In this document: positions 37,776-46,002 of the stretch, piece after piece | Numbering within the stretch: the first letter of the stretch is position 1 | Layout of the letters: each line of letters starts with the position of its first letter | Source: Belliella calami | GTDB taxonomy: Bacteria > Bacteroidota > Bacteroidia > Cytophagales > Cyclobacteriaceae | Direction: 5' to 3' | Length of the DNA stretch: 64,000 nt | Assembly (NCBI RefSeq): GCF_022549695.1 | Contig: NZ_JAKZGS010000010.1 | Coordinates: 1-64,000 of the forward strand | Position numbers and translations under genes: made by a program | The notes under the pieces: model-generated | Told to the model about the DNA's origin: nothing | The model's input: the letters and a program-made list of their open reading frames with translations, nothing else | Databases searched by the model: none

Positions 37776-38621
37776 TTAAAACTTACTCAATCTTTCTTTG
37801 ACTTGCTCCATTAGCCACATTGGGGTGGAAGTGGCACCGCAGATACCGACTGTATCATTTGGAGAAAACCACGAAGGACTGACTTGGTCTTGGTTGGAGA
37901 CAAAATGTGTATTTGGGTTTTTTTCCTTACAAACATTATACAATACCTTCCCATTCGAAGATTTCGTTCCACTTACAAAAATAATCTTGTCGAACTTCTC
38001 CGCAAATGCTCTCAGCTCTTTATCACGATTTGATACCTGACGACATATCGTATCATTGGTATTTACGGTGATGTCATTTTCCTTCAGGATAGCATTGATC
38101 TCATAAAATTTATCTGTGCTTTTTGTAGTTTGGCTATAAAGTGTCAAGTTTTTTGGCAGGTTAGGGAGATCCAATTCTGAAATATCCTGAAATACTACTG
38201 CTTCATTGTTTGTTTGACCCAAAAGGCCTACCACTTCTGCATGCCCATGCTTACCATAGATATAAATTGTCTCTTTTTTATCAAATGAGTTCTTGATCCT
38301 ATTCTGAAGCTTCAATACTACCGGACAGCTCGCATCGATCAGGGTAAGGTTATTTTTTATGGAAAGTTCATAAGTAGAAGGTGGCTCTCCATGGGCTCTG
38401 ATCAAAACTTTTTCATCTTTCAGATCCTGCAATTCATCGTGGTTGATGATTTTCAGTCCTTTTTTGGTAAGCCTATTTACTTCTTCATCATTGTGAACAA
38501 TGTCTCCAAGACAGTATAAGTATCCTTGCTCATCTAATATTTCTTCTGCCATTTCTATGGCATAGACTACTCCAAAGCAGAATCCGGAATGCTGATCTAT
38601 ATGTACATGAAGATTCATCAT
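37776..38621 (-). CDS. ispH: 4-hydroxy-3-methylbut-2-enyl diphosphate reductase
   Basis: 281 residues with the three iron-sulfur cysteines of IspH: GFCFGVVYAIEMA, DASCPVV and DTICRQVSNRDKEL, plus the YGKHGHAEV and CGATSTPMW segments. It makes IPP and DMAPP, the last step of the methylerythritol phosphate pathway, in the cytoplasm. Here it sits inside the carotenoid operon between crtYcd and crtW (three and 31 bases of spacing), so precursor supply is co-regulated with pigment. It may be the organism's only copy or a second one; that cannot be told. Confidence 0.95.
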   Translation of the reverse strand: MMNLHVHIDQHSGFCFGVVYAIEMAEEILDEQGYLYCLGDIVHNDEEVNRLTKKGLKIINHDELQDLKDEKVLIRAHGEPPSTYELSIKNNLTLIDASCPVVLKLQNRIKNSFDKKETIYIYGKHGHAEVVGLLGQTNNEAVVFQDISELDLPNLPKNLTLYSQTTKSTDKFYEINAILKENDITVNTNDTICRQVSNRDKELRAFAEKFDKIIFVSGTKSSNGKVLYNVCKEKNPNTHFVSNQDQVSPSWFSPNDTVGICGATSTPMWLMEQVKERLSKF

Positions 38622-38624
38622 AAG

Positions 38625-39335
38625 CTATAAACTTGAAGTTGAATAAATTGTTTTTTTACTTTTTATCTTCTCATAGATACTCAAATTCATCAGAAGCAAT
38701 GTCATCGAATATACAGTATCTTCAATCGGAATAGTAAAGATCCTGATAGATAGATTTTCTAAGTCATTGTATTTCACAACTTGTTCATCAATAAATGACC
38801 CCGTCAATATCCCATTTACTATCAAAAATGGGATCAACGATACCAAATAAGTCAAATAAAAACGTCCCAAATATTTCCCTTTAAAAAAGAAATAATGAAT
38901 CGCTAGCGTAAATGCTCCAACAATAAAATTCACAGAAGTGTACCATTTGTCTAAGTTCGACAGACCAACAATTAGAAATAAAAAAACAAGGATAAAGGTA
39001 ACAGGCTTCACAATAGGTGCAAATACATCTTTTTTTATAAAGTAATTCAGAACCTCATAAATAAATATACAAGCAAAAGGGACTGTTAAGAAAAAGAGCC
39101 ATTCTTCCAAAGGCAAGTCGAAGAAATACACACCGATTAGATACCTTGGATTGAATTCCCATACTCCGATCACAGTAAACCAATGATCCCAGACTATGAA
39201 GAATATACCTGTCGCCAAAATCGCTGGAAATAGAGCATACCAATTTTTGGCATATTGGACTTTATTTTCAAAAGACCTTACAAGAGGAAATGAAATTGTA
39301 AATATATTCAGAATGAGATATAGGTAGTTTTCCAT
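38625..39335 (-). CDS. crtYcd: Lycopene cyclase, fused CrtYcd type
   Basis: 236 residues, six hydrophobic segments. Two lycopene-cyclase domains are joined in one chain: the first has FFDLPLEEWLFFL (the PxEE motif), the second TIPIEDTVYSMTLLLMN (PIEDxxY). In other bacteria these are separate CrtYc and CrtYd. It forms the beta-ionone ring on lycopene or gamma-carotene. Two bases after crtB and three before ispH. Confidence 0.9.
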   Translation of the reverse strand: MENYLYLILNIFTISFPLVRSFENKVQYAKNWYALFPAILATGIFFIVWDHWFTVIGVWEFNPRYLIGVYFFDLPLEEWLFFLTVPFACIFIYEVLNYFIKKDVFAPIVKPVTFILVFLFLIVGLSNLDKWYTSVNFIVGAFTLAIHYFFFKGKYLGRFYLTYLVSLIPFLIVNGILTGSFIDEQVVKYNDLENLSIRIFTIPIEDTVYSMTLLLMNLSIYEKIKSKKTIYSTSSL

Positions 39336-39337
39336 GT

Positions 39338-40180
39338 TTAAGCCAAGCCTAATTTCATGACAAAATAAGTACTTATTAAAAGAGACATTTTTTTTGAATT
39401 AGGGATTCTAACCCTTTCTTGCGTAATGGTCTCTGGAGGTAAGGATTTAATTTTGTCAAATAGTTTTTGATAATAAAGGTAGGCCACTTTCACTCCCATT
39501 TTTGCTCCTTTTGGCAAATTGTTGATCCCGATCAACGCTTCGTCAAAGTCTTTTTGAATGTCTTCTTCAATCAATTGTTTTGCGGATTTATCAAAATCCA
39601 TAAAGTCAACTCCTGGGAAATACACCCTACCTCTCTCTTCATAATCACTTTTGATATCTCTGAGAAAATTTACCTTTTGAAACGCAGCGCCAAGTTTGCA
39701 AGCTGGAGATTTCAAGCTCTCGTAACTTTTATTGTCTCCGTTGCAAAATACTTTGAGACACATCAAGCCAACCACTTCTGCAGAGCCATAGATATACTCG
39801 TTGTATTTTGTGTCATTGTAGGTATTGAAATCCAAATCCATTTCCATACTGTGCAAAAATGCCTCAATCAAATCCAGGTCAATCCTGTATTGATTTACAA
39901 TGATTTGAAATGCATGAAGAACAGGATTTAGGCTTATTTTTTCGCTGATCGCCTTGAAGGTATCTCTCTTGAATAGCTCCAGCAATGCTTTTTTGTCATG
40001 ATCATGAAATGTATCGACTATTTCATCTGCATATCTTACAAACCCATAAATGGCGTAGATAGGCATGTGATATTTTTTATCTAGCGTTTTGATACCCAAA
40101 GTAAAACTTGTACTGTAGCGCTGTGTGATCAGCTTACTACACTCAAAAGTGGTTTGGTCAAAGAGGGCTTTAGCATCCAT
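39338..40180 (-). CDS. crtB: Phytoene synthase
   Basis: 280 residues from the ATG at 40180; TTG at 40195 is less likely. Isoprenoid synthase features: FTLGIKTLDKKYHMPIYAIYGFVRYADEIVDTF (first aspartate-rich motif DEIVD) and NFLRDIKSDYEERGRVYFP (second, DIKSD). It condenses two geranylgeranyl diphosphates to phytoene. Member of the tight crtI-crtB-crtYcd-ispH-crtW run. No GGPP synthase gene is present in the window. Confidence 0.95.
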   Translation of the reverse strand: MDAKALFDQTTFECSKLITQRYSTSFTLGIKTLDKKYHMPIYAIYGFVRYADEIVDTFHDHDKKALLELFKRDTFKAISEKISLNPVLHAFQIIVNQYRIDLDLIEAFLHSMEMDLDFNTYNDTKYNEYIYGSAEVVGLMCLKVFCNGDNKSYESLKSPACKLGAAFQKVNFLRDIKSDYEERGRVYFPGVDFMDFDKSAKQLIEEDIQKDFDEALIGINNLPKGAKMGVKVAYLYYQKLFDKIKSLPPETITQERVRIPNSKKMSLLISTYFVMKLGLA

Positions 40181-40201
40181 ACTTTTAATATACAATTTTA
40201 T

Positions 40202-41683
40202 TTACAAATTGTTTTCTTTGATCACTTCTTTAGCCACTACATGGCCCGAAATCAATGATGGCGGAACCCCCGGGCCAGGCACTGTAAGCTGACCAGTATA
40301 ATAGAGGTTTTTGACTTTTTTGTTTTTCAATGATGGTTTTAAGATTGCAGTTTGCAATAATGTATTTGCAAGACCATAAGCATTGCCTTTGAATGCATGA
40401 TAATCTGATTTGAAATCATTGTGGGCATAAGACCTCTTATAAACTACATGGCTTCTAATCTCTTGCCCCGTCAATCGCTCAAGTCTATCCATGATCAAGT
40501 TATAATACTTTTCTCTCATTTCCGCAGTATCATTCAAATCGGGAGCAAGTGGGACGAGCAAAAACAAGTTTTCACTCCCCTCTGGCGCTACAGTTGGGTC
40601 AGTGATGGAAGGCACAGATGCATAGAATAATGGTCTTTCGGGCCATCTTGGATTGGTATAGATTGCATCGGCATGCGGCCCAAGTGGCTCGTCGAAGAAC
40701 AAATTATGATGTCTCAGGTTCTTCAGCTTTTTGTTGACCCCAAGATAGAACAACAAACTACCAGGTGCCATAACTCGCTTGTCCCAGTATTTGTCATCAT
40801 AATTGCTGTATTTATCTTCGAGAACATGTCTATCAATGTGGTTATAATCTGCACCCGCTACTACAACATCTGCTTTGTATTCCTTACCGTCTTTGGTAAT
40901 CACAGATGTCGCCTTACCATCTTGGATGTTAATTTTGGAAACCTCAGCATCAAATTGGAATTTGACCCCTTTTTCCTTCGCCAAACTTACCATTCCTTCA
41001 ATGATCTTATGCATTCCACCTTTTGGATACCAAGTACCCAAGGCTATATCAGCATAGTTCATCAAGGAATAAAGTGCGGGAATATTATTGGCAGTTTCTC
41101 CAAGAAACAAAACCGGAAATTCCATCAATCGGATGATTTTGTCTTCTTTGAAAAACTTGCGTACATGCTTTGACATCGATTGAAAAATATCCATTCTAAG
41201 CATATCCAAAAGTAGCTTTGGGCTAGCAAATTCCAATAGAGATCTACTCGGCCTGTAGACCAAATCTTGAATTCCTACTTTGTATTTGTAGGCAGCTTGC
41301 TTTAGAAACTCATCCAACTTTGGACCTACGCCAGGCTCCAAAGTCTCTAAAAGCGCCCTGAATTCTTCAAGGTTTGCAGGAATATCTACAAAATCATTGT
41401 CTCCAAAGATTACTGTGTAGGAAGGATCCAATCTTTGAAGGTCATAATAGTCAGAGGTTTTTTTTCCAAAAAAGGAAAAATAAGTATCAAACACATCTGG
41501 CATCCAATACCAGCTTGGCCCCATATCAAAAACAAAACCCTCGGTTTCGAACTTTCTAGCTCTACCACCGGGGGTATTGTTTTTTTCAAGCAATGTTACT
41601 TGATAACCTTTATTTGCAAGGTGTGTAGCAGCAGAAAGGCCAGCAAAGCCAGCCCCTATAACTACAACATTTTTATTGGACAT
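40202..41683 (-). CDS. crtI: Phytoene desaturase CrtI
   Basis: 493 residues. N-terminal FAD motif GAGFAGLSAATHLANKGYQVTLLEKNNTPGGRARK, the GPSWYWMPDVF segment, and the C-terminal YYTGQLTVPGPGVPPSLISGHVVAKEV typical of CrtI. It desaturates phytoene to lycopene. A second, CrtD-type desaturase is not in the cluster. It begins 4 bases after the sigma-factor stop codon. Confidence 0.95.
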   Translation of the reverse strand: MSNKNVVVIGAGFAGLSAATHLANKGYQVTLLEKNNTPGGRARKFETEGFVFDMGPSWYWMPDVFDTYFSFFGKKTSDYYDLQRLDPSYTVIFGDNDFVDIPANLEEFRALLETLEPGVGPKLDEFLKQAAYKYKVGIQDLVYRPSRSLLEFASPKLLLDMLRMDIFQSMSKHVRKFFKEDKIIRLMEFPVLFLGETANNIPALYSLMNYADIALGTWYPKGGMHKIIEGMVSLAKEKGVKFQFDAEVSKINIQDGKATSVITKDGKEYKADVVVAGADYNHIDRHVLEDKYSNYDDKYWDKRVMAPGSLLFYLGVNKKLKNLRHHNLFFDEPLGPHADAIYTNPRWPERPLFYASVPSITDPTVAPEGSENLFLLVPLAPDLNDTAEMREKYYNLIMDRLERLTGQEIRSHVVYKRSYAHNDFKSDYHAFKGNAYGLANTLLQTAILKPSLKNKKVKNLYYTGQLTVPGPGVPPSLISGHVVAKEVIKENNL

Positions 41684-41687
41684 GTTA

Positions 41688-42200
41688 TTAATTTTTGTGT
41701 CTGTACACGTGAAGATCGTCTTTTAAAATTTTGCGTGCAATATGTATTCTATTTTTTACTGTTCCAATGGGAATATCTAATTTTTCAGCTATCTCGTGAT
41801 ATTTAAATCCTCTGTAATGCATCATAAACGGACTTTTATAAACATCATCCAAACCTTCTATAGCTCCATGAATATCATCCATCGTAAAATCACCATATGC
41901 CCCATTCTCAACCAAAACATCTCCAGAATTGATATAGTGTAGATTATCAGTAGTATCCACAAAGGTCCCCCTTCTCATCATCCTTTGGTAATTAGTGATA
42001 AAAGTGTTTTTCATGATCGTGTACAACCATGCCTTTAGGTTGGTTCCTTCCGTAAACTTATCCTTGTTGGTGAATGCCTTGACCATTGTGTCTTGCATAA
42101 GGTCATTTGCGTCATCCATGTCTCTTGTCAATTTCAAAGCAAATGGCTTCAAAGAGCTAGAGAGCTTGTCGAGTGAGTAACTGAATTCTAGAGTTGTCAT
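41688..42200 (-). CDS. ECF-type RNA polymerase sigma factor
   Basis: 170 residues of the sigma-70 family with region 2 (DDANDLMQDTMVKAF and LKAWLYTIMKNTFITNYQR) and region 4 (SPFMMHYRGFKYHEIAEKLDIPIGTVKNRIHIARKIL). No anti-sigma factor gene is next to it. It is the first gene of the carotenoid operon and is preceded by a good housekeeping-type promoter with candidate operators, so it may amplify expression of its own operon or a light/stress regulon. Confidence 0.9.
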   Translation of the reverse strand: MTTLEFSYSLDKLSSSLKPFALKLTRDMDDANDLMQDTMVKAFTNKDKFTEGTNLKAWLYTIMKNTFITNYQRMMRRGTFVDTTDNLHYINSGDVLVENGAYGDFTMDDIHGAIEGLDDVYKSPFMMHYRGFKYHEIAEKLDIPIGTVKNRIHIARKILKDDLHVYRHKN

Positions 42201-42220
42201 GGTTTTTGTTTTTGTTGAAT

Positions 42221-42251
42221 CAAATATATAAATGATTAAACAAAATCCAAA
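42221..42251 (-). promoter_or_regulatory. Promoter of the sigma factor-crt operon
   Basis: On the minus strand TTTG (42251-42248), 19 bases, then TATATTTG (42228-42221), an exact match to the Bacteroidota -33/-7 consensus TTTG-N19-TAnnTTTG. It lies about 20 bases upstream of the sigma-factor ATG, so the leader is very short. Confidence 0.7.
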
Positions 42252-42291
42252 ACGTTTTGTCTAATTTTTTTTATTTTTTATTAAACAAAAT
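42235..42291. promoter_or_regulatory. Three ATTAAACAAAAT-type boxes, candidate operator
   Basis: ATTAAACAAAAT at 42235-42246 and again at 42280-42291; the inverted, one-mismatch copy GTTTTGTCTAAT at 42254-42265. The palindrome AAAACGTTTT (42249-42258) lies in the middle. The first box is between the -33 and -7 elements, so a bound regulator would block RNA polymerase. The adjacent MerR-type regulator is the obvious candidate; this is inference. Confidence 0.5.
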
Positions 42292-42365
42292 AATAGCAAG
42301 AGATAACATAAACTTAATATATAGATCAAAATCATCATTTCCGATGTATATACATGCTTTTTTCA

Positions 42366-42387
42366 ATAAAAAAAGGCCCAAAGGCCT
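42366..42387 (-). terminator. Terminator of the crtZ-merR unit
   Basis: On the minus strand AGGCC and GGCCT (42387-42374) form a short GC stem with a four-base loop followed by a run of T. It lies 27 bases after the MerR stop codon and separates that unit from the crt operon promoter. Confidence 0.6.
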
Positions 42388-42413
42388 GTTTAATTTTTTA
42401 TTAATTTTGTTAA

Positions 42414-43316
42414 TTATTTTTCTTGATATACAGGATCGAATTCTTCTAGATACTCTTTCAAGTTTCTGATATAGTTCATGACTTTGACATTTTTGGGAAA
42501 CTTAAAGTCTTGTCCTAATATCTGATATCCCGACACGATCAATTCGGCCTCATTGTAAGTTTCAGCCAACACGTTGATGTATTCTTCTACCTGCTCCGAT
42601 CCTGGCGCTGTGGTAATCACGGTCATCAAATAATCAGGGCGATGCATTTTACATATTAACTCCAAATCAGCCTTTGGGGTGCTCTGTCCGAGATAGAATA
42701 CTTTATGTCCTTTGAGCTTGATAAGATACGCTGCAAAAAGGAGAGATATTTCATGTAATTCTCCTTCGGGAAGAAATAGCAGAAACTTTTTCCCTCCACC
42801 TTTATAAACTTGTCCATCAATAGCGACAATAAGTTTCTGACGGACCAAGTTACTGATGAAATGCTCTTGTGCAGGATTGATAGCTCCAGTTTGCCACAGC
42901 ACACCAATCTTAGACATAAATGGATAGATAATATTCAACATGGTCTGTTCAAATCCAATTTTCAATATGTTGGTTGAGAGAACCTTGTCGAATCTTTCTT
43001 CATCCATCTCGATCATACAAATGGTCAACGCATGTATTTGATCATCGTGTGTGAGTGTTCTTTCTGTCAGCTTCACCACTTCCTGCCGGATTTCTGCAAT
43101 GTCCATTTTGGCAATCTTACTGATTTTAAAGCCATTGTCATTCAACAACGCTACATTCAAGATCAATTTCAGATCATGGTCATCATAAAATCTTATATTG
43201 GTATCTGTCCTTTTTGGTGTTAGCAAATTGTAACGCTGCTCCCAAATTCTCAAAGTATGTGCTTTGATTCCCGACAGTTGCTCCAGATCTTTAATTGAAT
43301 AAGTACTCACGTTCAT
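42414..43316 (-). CDS. MerR-family regulator with CarH-like B12-binding region
   Basis: 300 residues. N-terminal winged helix of MerR type (YSIKDLEQLSGIKAHTLRIWEQRY, residues 6-29), then a helical region and a Rossmann-like cobalamin-binding domain. The CarH/LitR motif W-x9-EH is intact (Trp141, Glu151, His152). The lower-ligand motif ExHxxG is present as E186-L-H188-E-I-S191, with serine for glycine, followed by KVFYLGQSTP. In Thermus and Myxococcus such proteins bind adenosylcobalamin, repress carotenoid genes in the dark and release DNA in light. Its position between crtZ and the crt operon fits that job. Overlaps crtZ by four bases (ATGA). Confidence 0.88.
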   Translation of the reverse strand: MNVSTYSIKDLEQLSGIKAHTLRIWEQRYNLLTPKRTDTNIRFYDDHDLKLILNVALLNDNGFKISKIAKMDIAEIRQEVVKLTERTLTHDDQIHALTICMIEMDEERFDKVLSTNILKIGFEQTMLNIIYPFMSKIGVLWQTGAINPAQEHFISNLVRQKLIVAIDGQVYKGGGKKFLLFLPEGELHEISLLFAAYLIKLKGHKVFYLGQSTPKADLELICKMHRPDYLMTVITTAPGSEQVEEYINVLAETYNEAELIVSGYQILGQDFKFPKNVKVMNYIRNLKEYLEEFDPVYQEK

Positions 43317-43753
43317 TTCGCTTTAAAATATTTTTTGGGTACTACAAACAAACCAAATGAAACAGCATCATCCTTTTTATTGGTGGCATGATGCGCTTGA
43401 TGCGCTTTGAAGATCCCTCTCAAGAATCCATTTTTTGGTTTTTCAAACCATTTCATCCTTCTGTGGATCAATACGTCATGCAGGAAGAAATAACTAATAC
43501 CATAGAGGCTGATCCCAATCCCCATCCAAAATCTGTAATCCAATTGCTCCAAACCAACTATAATCAAAACAATAGCTATACTTCCGAAAAGCAAAGAAAA
43601 TAAATCATTCAACTCGAAGAATGACTTGGATGCTTGGTGATGTGTTTTATGAATATTCCACAATGGCCCATGCATGATGTATTTGTGGATGAACCAGCCG
43701 GAAAATTCCATTGTGGCAAAACCTAAGATTATATAAAGGACTGCGTACATCAT
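43313..43753 (-). CDS. crtZ: Beta-carotene hydroxylase CrtZ
   Basis: 146 residues with the histidine pattern of CrtZ/sterol-desaturase hydroxylases: HKYIMHG, HKTHHQ, HDVLIHRR and HQAHHATN. It hydroxylates C-3 of beta-ionone rings in the membrane. Together with CrtW it gives astaxanthin-like or 3-hydroxy-4-keto ends. Its stop overlaps the start of the merR gene, so enzyme and regulator are coupled. Confidence 0.93.
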   Translation of the reverse strand: MMYAVLYIILGFATMEFSGWFIHKYIMHGPLWNIHKTHHQASKSFFELNDLFSLLFGSIAIVLIIVGLEQLDYRFWMGIGISLYGISYFFLHDVLIHRRMKWFEKPKNGFLRGIFKAHQAHHATNKKDDAVSFGLFVVPKKYFKAK

Positions 43754-43802
43754 AGTTGTAACTCGAAGGTTGATGATTTTGTTTATTTATATCCTCCCAA
43801 AT

Positions 43803-44474
43803 TTACCTCAACAAAATATTGAGCAGGAAAAAGAATGCAGCTAAATTAATTAGTAGATACAAAGAAAGTGGATTTGATTTGATAAAAGATAATTTTCTAT
43901 AAATCAACTGAATGATAAAAGCAACACCTAACCAACCAATAAAATTGGAAAGTGGGATATTGTCATTTTCCCAAGACCAAAAGTCCAGTTTGACAGCTAC
44001 AGGCTCTATCAGAACATCAAGCACCACCATCACAACAGCTCCAGCCAATGCCCCGAGATAATCATTCTTAATCTTTTGGTGAAAAATCTCTCCACTGGCA
44101 TAAACCAAAAGCAACCAATTGATCCCGATCAATAAAGGCACTTCAAACATCTGAAACCCCAAGACTGGTCCGTAACTGTAATTTCCGAATGGAAAACCTG
44201 TATGCACCCCCATTACTTCAGAACCATATCCCAACCAAAATGAACTGAAAATAAACAATATAAAGGAAAGGTTCCATTCCTTTTGAAAGGAAAAAAGTAA
44301 TCCTGTACAGAGAAGTAAGTGGAAAGGAGTAAGAAATTGAAAATAAGGTCTCAAAAGAGGAATAGTCATTCCCAGTAATCCTACCAAGTGGAAAATTGTT
44401 ATAATTACTTTGAAAATCGTAACTTTATCGGAGAAAAAGTTGCCTGCGTAGAAATGCTTATTCATTTTATCCAT
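43803..44474 (-). CDS. cruF: Carotenoid hydratase CruF (DUF422 family)
   Basis: 223 residues with seven hydrophobic segments. CruF/bisanhydrobacterioruberin-hydratase features include GSEVMGVHTGFPFGNYSYGPVLGFQMFEVPLLIGINWLL and the aspartate/glutamate-bearing VVMVVLDVLIEPVAVKLDFWSWEN. It adds water across the C-1,2 double bond of an acyclic psi end, as in flexixanthin-type monocyclic carotenoids. ATG codons at 44474 and 44465 are both possible. First gene of the cruF-crtZ-merR unit, 49 bases before crtZ. Confidence 0.88.
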   Translation of the reverse strand: MDKMNKHFYAGNFFSDKVTIFKVIITIFHLVGLLGMTIPLLRPYFQFLTPFHLLLCTGLLFSFQKEWNLSFILFIFSSFWLGYGSEVMGVHTGFPFGNYSYGPVLGFQMFEVPLLIGINWLLLVYASGEIFHQKIKNDYLGALAGAVVMVVLDVLIEPVAVKLDFWSWENDNIPLSNFIGWLGVAFIIQLIYRKLSFIKSNPLSLYLLINLAAFFFLLNILLR

Positions 44475-44589
44475 CTAATATTACCATTCGTCAAGGAACT
44501 TAAATCCTTGTAGGGAGATTTGAGTAAATATTAACCCGTGAAACGTTTCGTTGTTAGAAAATAATTGGACAAAAATAAAGATTAAATAT

Positions 44590-44892
44590 ATGATTCTATA
44601 CAATATCACCGTCAATGTAGAAAAGGATGTGGAAAAAGAATGGCTGGACTGGATGAAAAACACCCATGTACCATATATTATGGAAACAGGTTTATTTGTT
44701 GAAAACAAAATGTTCAGAATCATGCATGACTCGGAAGATGGTGGGATTAACTATTCTGTTCAGTTTTTTGCAAAAGATATGCAGTCTGTGATGACCTACC
44801 AAAACACCTACTTTGATGCACACAATGCGATTGTACAGCAAAAATTCCCAAAAAAATTGGCGATTTTCATGACCTTACTCGAATCTGTCTAA
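44590..44892 (+). CDS. DUF4286 family protein
   Basis: 100 residues from the ATG at 44590. The sequence MILYNITVNVEKDVEKEWLDWMK and the HVPYIMETGLF segment match DUF4286, a small ferredoxin-like alpha/beta protein of unknown role. Its stop codon is followed one base later by the TspO ATG, so it starts a three-gene unit with tspO and tag. Divergent from the carotenoid genes. Confidence 0.85.
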   Translation: MILYNITVNVEKDVEKEWLDWMKNTHVPYIMETGLFVENKMFRIMHDSEDGGINYSVQFFAKDMQSVMTYQNTYFDAHNAIVQQKFPKKLAIFMTLLESV

Positions 44893-44893
44893 G

Positions 44894-45358
44894 ATGAAAA
44901 ACTGGGTGAAATTAGTCATATCGTTGATCCTCCCCCAAATCGCTGGAGGACTGGGAGCTTTGGTTACAATCTCTTCAGTGGGCTCTTGGTATCAAACTTT
45001 GGAGAAACCTCCCTTCAATCCTCCTTCATGGGTATTTGGACCTGCTTGGACTACGCTCTATGTGCTGATGGGAATATCCCTTTATCTAATTTGGACTTCA
45101 AACCATCCTTTAAAAAGAACTGCATTGAAATTGTTTGGGATACAACTATTCCTGAATGCGCTTTGGTCTCCTGCCTTTTTTGGATTGGAATCTCCTATTC
45201 TGGGTTTGATTGTAATTATACCTCTTTGGGGAGCGATATTAGTTTGTATCAAAATCTTTTACCCAATCCATAAGTGGGCTTCATTTCTTCTGATTCCATA
45301 CATTTTGTGGGTGAGCTTTGCTACTGTTCTCAACGCTTCAATCTGGTATCTCAATTAA
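44894..45358 (+). CDS. TspO/MBR family protein
   Basis: 154 residues, five transmembrane helices. Family signatures: GGLGALVTISSVGSWYQTLEKPPFNPPSWVFGPAWTTLYVLMGISLYL and a C-terminal LLIPYILWVSFATVLNASIWYLN. TspO proteins bind porphyrins and, in photosynthetic bacteria, affect carotenoid and tetrapyrrole gene expression; the neighbouring carotenoid cluster makes this interesting but only suggestive. One base after DUF4286, five bases before tag. Confidence 0.92.
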   Translation: MKNWVKLVISLILPQIAGGLGALVTISSVGSWYQTLEKPPFNPPSWVFGPAWTTLYVLMGISLYLIWTSNHPLKRTALKLFGIQLFLNALWSPAFFGLESPILGLIVIIPLWGAILVCIKIFYPIHKWASFLLIPYILWVSFATVLNASIWYLN

Positions 45359-45363
45359 ATCCT

Positions 45364-45963
45364 ATGGCTAATATCTCACAAGACCCAAACAAATTTCGTT
45401 GTCCTTGGTGCCTGGGCTTCGAGCAATATGTGAAATATCATGACCAAGAATGGGGGGTGCCAGTGTATGAAGACAAAATTCACTTTGAATTTTTGATCTT
45501 GGAAAGTGCTCAAGCTGGACTTAGCTGGGCTACAATCTTGAAGAAAAGGGAAGGTTACAGAAAGGCATTTGCTGACTTTGATTACAAAATTGTTGCAGAT
45601 TTGCCAGATTCATATGTCTCTGAGCTTCTGCAGGATCCAAGCATCATCCGCAACAAACTCAAAATAGAAGCGGCTATCAACAATGCCAAACACTTTATGG
45701 AAGTCCAAAGTGAATTTGGCTCTTTTTCCAATTATATCTGGGATTTTGTGGATGGAAAAGTCATTGATAGACAGCTTAAAACTTTACAGAATGCTCCTGC
45801 AACGACTTCGGAGTCGGACAAACTTTCCAAAGATCTCAAGAAAAGAGGCTTCAAGTTTTTGGGAAGCACCACAATCTATGCACATATGCAAGCCACAGGA
45901 TTGGTCAATGACCACCTCGTAGATTGCTTTCGTTATGAAGAAGTGAAGAATTTGGCAATTTGA
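45364..45963 (+). CDS. tag: DNA-3-methyladenine glycosylase I
   Basis: 199 residues from the ATG at 45364; the longer open frame overlaps tspO. Zinc-site residues are seen in RCPWC near residue 11, KYHDQEWGVP, and HMQATGLVNDHLVDC at the end; the HhH-like core includes LILESAQAGLSWATILKKREGY. It removes 3-methyladenine from alkylated DNA. Third gene of the DUF4286-tspO-tag unit. Confidence 0.93.
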   Translation: MANISQDPNKFRCPWCLGFEQYVKYHDQEWGVPVYEDKIHFEFLILESAQAGLSWATILKKREGYRKAFADFDYKIVADLPDSYVSELLQDPSIIRNKLKIEAAINNAKHFMEVQSEFGSFSNYIWDFVDGKVIDRQLKTLQNAPATTSESDKLSKDLKKRGFKFLGSTTIYAHMQATGLVNDHLVDCFRYEEVKNLAI

Positions 45964-46002
45964 GATGTCTAGATTTTGTTTATGGTTTTCTAAAAAACAC
46001 AC

